Assembly: GCA_023667165.1 (NCBI GenBank) | Contig: JAMPAO010000127.1 | Location: 1 to 6,472 of the forward strand | Source of the DNA: Ruminococcus sp. | GTDB taxonomy: Bacteria > Bacillota > Clostridia > Oscillospirales > Ruminococcaceae | DNA length: 6,472 nt | Direction: 5' to 3' | Part shown: one piece after another, positions 6,331-6,472 of the stretch | Layout of the letters: the number at the start of each line of letters is the position of its first letter | Position numbering within the stretch: the stretch's first letter is position 1 | Program-made: the position numbers and the translations under genes | Notes under the pieces: model-generated | Seen by the model: only the letters and a program-made list of their open reading frames with translations | Database searches by the model: none | What the model was told of the DNA's origin: nothing

Positions 6331-6472
6331 TTTTGGCGGGTTGTTTTGGTTTTGGAGATGTGGTTTTCACGTTAGCCATGCAAAGGGACAACCTACGGGG
6401 GAAGGGGGAGGCGCTCCGGTAAACCCAAGGACGCTGGGCCGCCCTCCCCCTTCCCCCTACGGTTTTCCCTCT
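6331..6472 (+). repeat. Noncoding repeat unit, copy 2 (interrupted by a small element)
   Basis: Bases 6331-6398 match copy 1, and 6456-6471 continue the match after an extra 64 bases (a 57-bp element plus a 7-bp duplication). Removing 6399-6462 restores the palindrome seen uninterrupted in copy 1. The window ends at 6472, just after the resumed match, so the true right end of the unit is not visible. Confidence 0.75.
6399..6455 (+). mobile_element. MITE/REP-like 57-bp palindromic insertion with 7-bp target duplication
   Basis: The element starts gggaagggggagg (6399-6411) and ends cctcccccttccc (6443-6455), perfect 13-bp terminal inverted repeats. An inner imperfect stem pairs 6411-6417 with 6429-6434. 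It is about 74 percent GC amid AT- and GT-rich DNA. The exact 7-mer cctacgg flanks it at 6392-6398 and 6456-6462, while the related unoccupied site at 6145-6151 has a single cctacgg. Including two duplicated bases on each side, the outer stem is 15 bp. It has no coding capacity, so any mobility would have to be driven by enzymes encoded elsewhere. The insertion structure is read directly; the mobile nature is inferred. Confidence 0.7.

Larger units (their letters stand above)
5883..6472. other. Long intergenic region, no credible protein gene
   Basis: This 590-bp stretch contains, from left to right: the carboxypeptidase RBS and promoter, AT-rich DNA (5940-6020), a repeated noncoding unit (6026-6160), a unique segment (6161-6240), a second unit copy (from 6249) with an outward-facing promoter, and a small inverted-repeat element inside that second copy. 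The plus strand is strikingly G+T rich and C-poor at 6061-6120 and 6221-6370 (recurring ttttggttt). Open frames crossing it, such as 6171-6422, lack a ribosome binding site and run through both the repeat and the insertion, so they are not called. Confidence 0.75.

Noticed and set aside
6171..6422. 83-codon frame with hydrophobic stretches in the right intergenic region
   Set aside because: No Shine-Dalgarno precedes the ATG. The frame crosses a promoter-like element and repeat copy 2, and ends inside the small inverted-repeat insertion, so it is probably fortuitous.

Overview
The window looks like chromosomal DNA from a Gram-positive, anaerobic-type Bacillota, most likely a Clostridia/Ruminococcaceae relative. 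The evidence is a roughly half-GC composition combined with heavy use of ATA and AGA/AGG codons, strong AGGAG-type ribosome binding sites, an S11 D,D-carboxypeptidase of the Gram-positive layout, and a CpsC/CpsD-like fused protein. Genus is not determinable by eye. No tRNA, rRNA, CRISPR array or protein-coding mobile element was seen.

Layout: (1) 1-383, plus strand: the C-terminal two thirds of a histidine phosphatase (phosphoglycerate-mutase-like) gene cut by the window edge, followed by a long imperfect stem-loop (385-430). (2) 561-3065, plus: a complete cytoplasmic GH2 beta-mannosidase with its own strong RBS. (3) 3073-3117: a bidirectional intrinsic terminator shared by converging genes. 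(4) 3147-4427 and 4503-5882, both minus: probably one transcription unit, read from a promoter near 5950, with a D-alanyl-D-alanine carboxypeptidase (PBP5/DacA-like) first and then a membrane-anchored Wzz/Wzc-like protein whose ATPase/kinase motifs are all degenerate. Both act at the envelope: one trims peptidoglycan stem peptides, and the other resembles the chain-length/assembly regulators of surface polysaccharide export. (5) 5883-6472: about 590 bp with no credible gene, holding the minus-strand promoter, repeated noncoding units and a small palindromic insertion.

The most unusual part is the right end. A ~69-bp noncoding unit occurs twice (6083-6151 and 6331-6398, about 94 percent identical by eye). 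Each copy runs into a short palindrome. In the second copy that palindrome is split at its centre by a 57-bp GC-rich element with perfect 13-bp terminal inverted repeats, flanked by an exact 7-bp duplication (cctacgg). The uninterrupted first copy serves as the empty site. This is the signature of a very small MITE/REP-like element that inserted into a repeat. The second point of interest is the Wzc-like protein, a predicted pseudokinase. The third is the carboxypeptidase, whose SxN motif reads SAC.

All family assignments come from reading motifs in the translated sequence. No database search was run.
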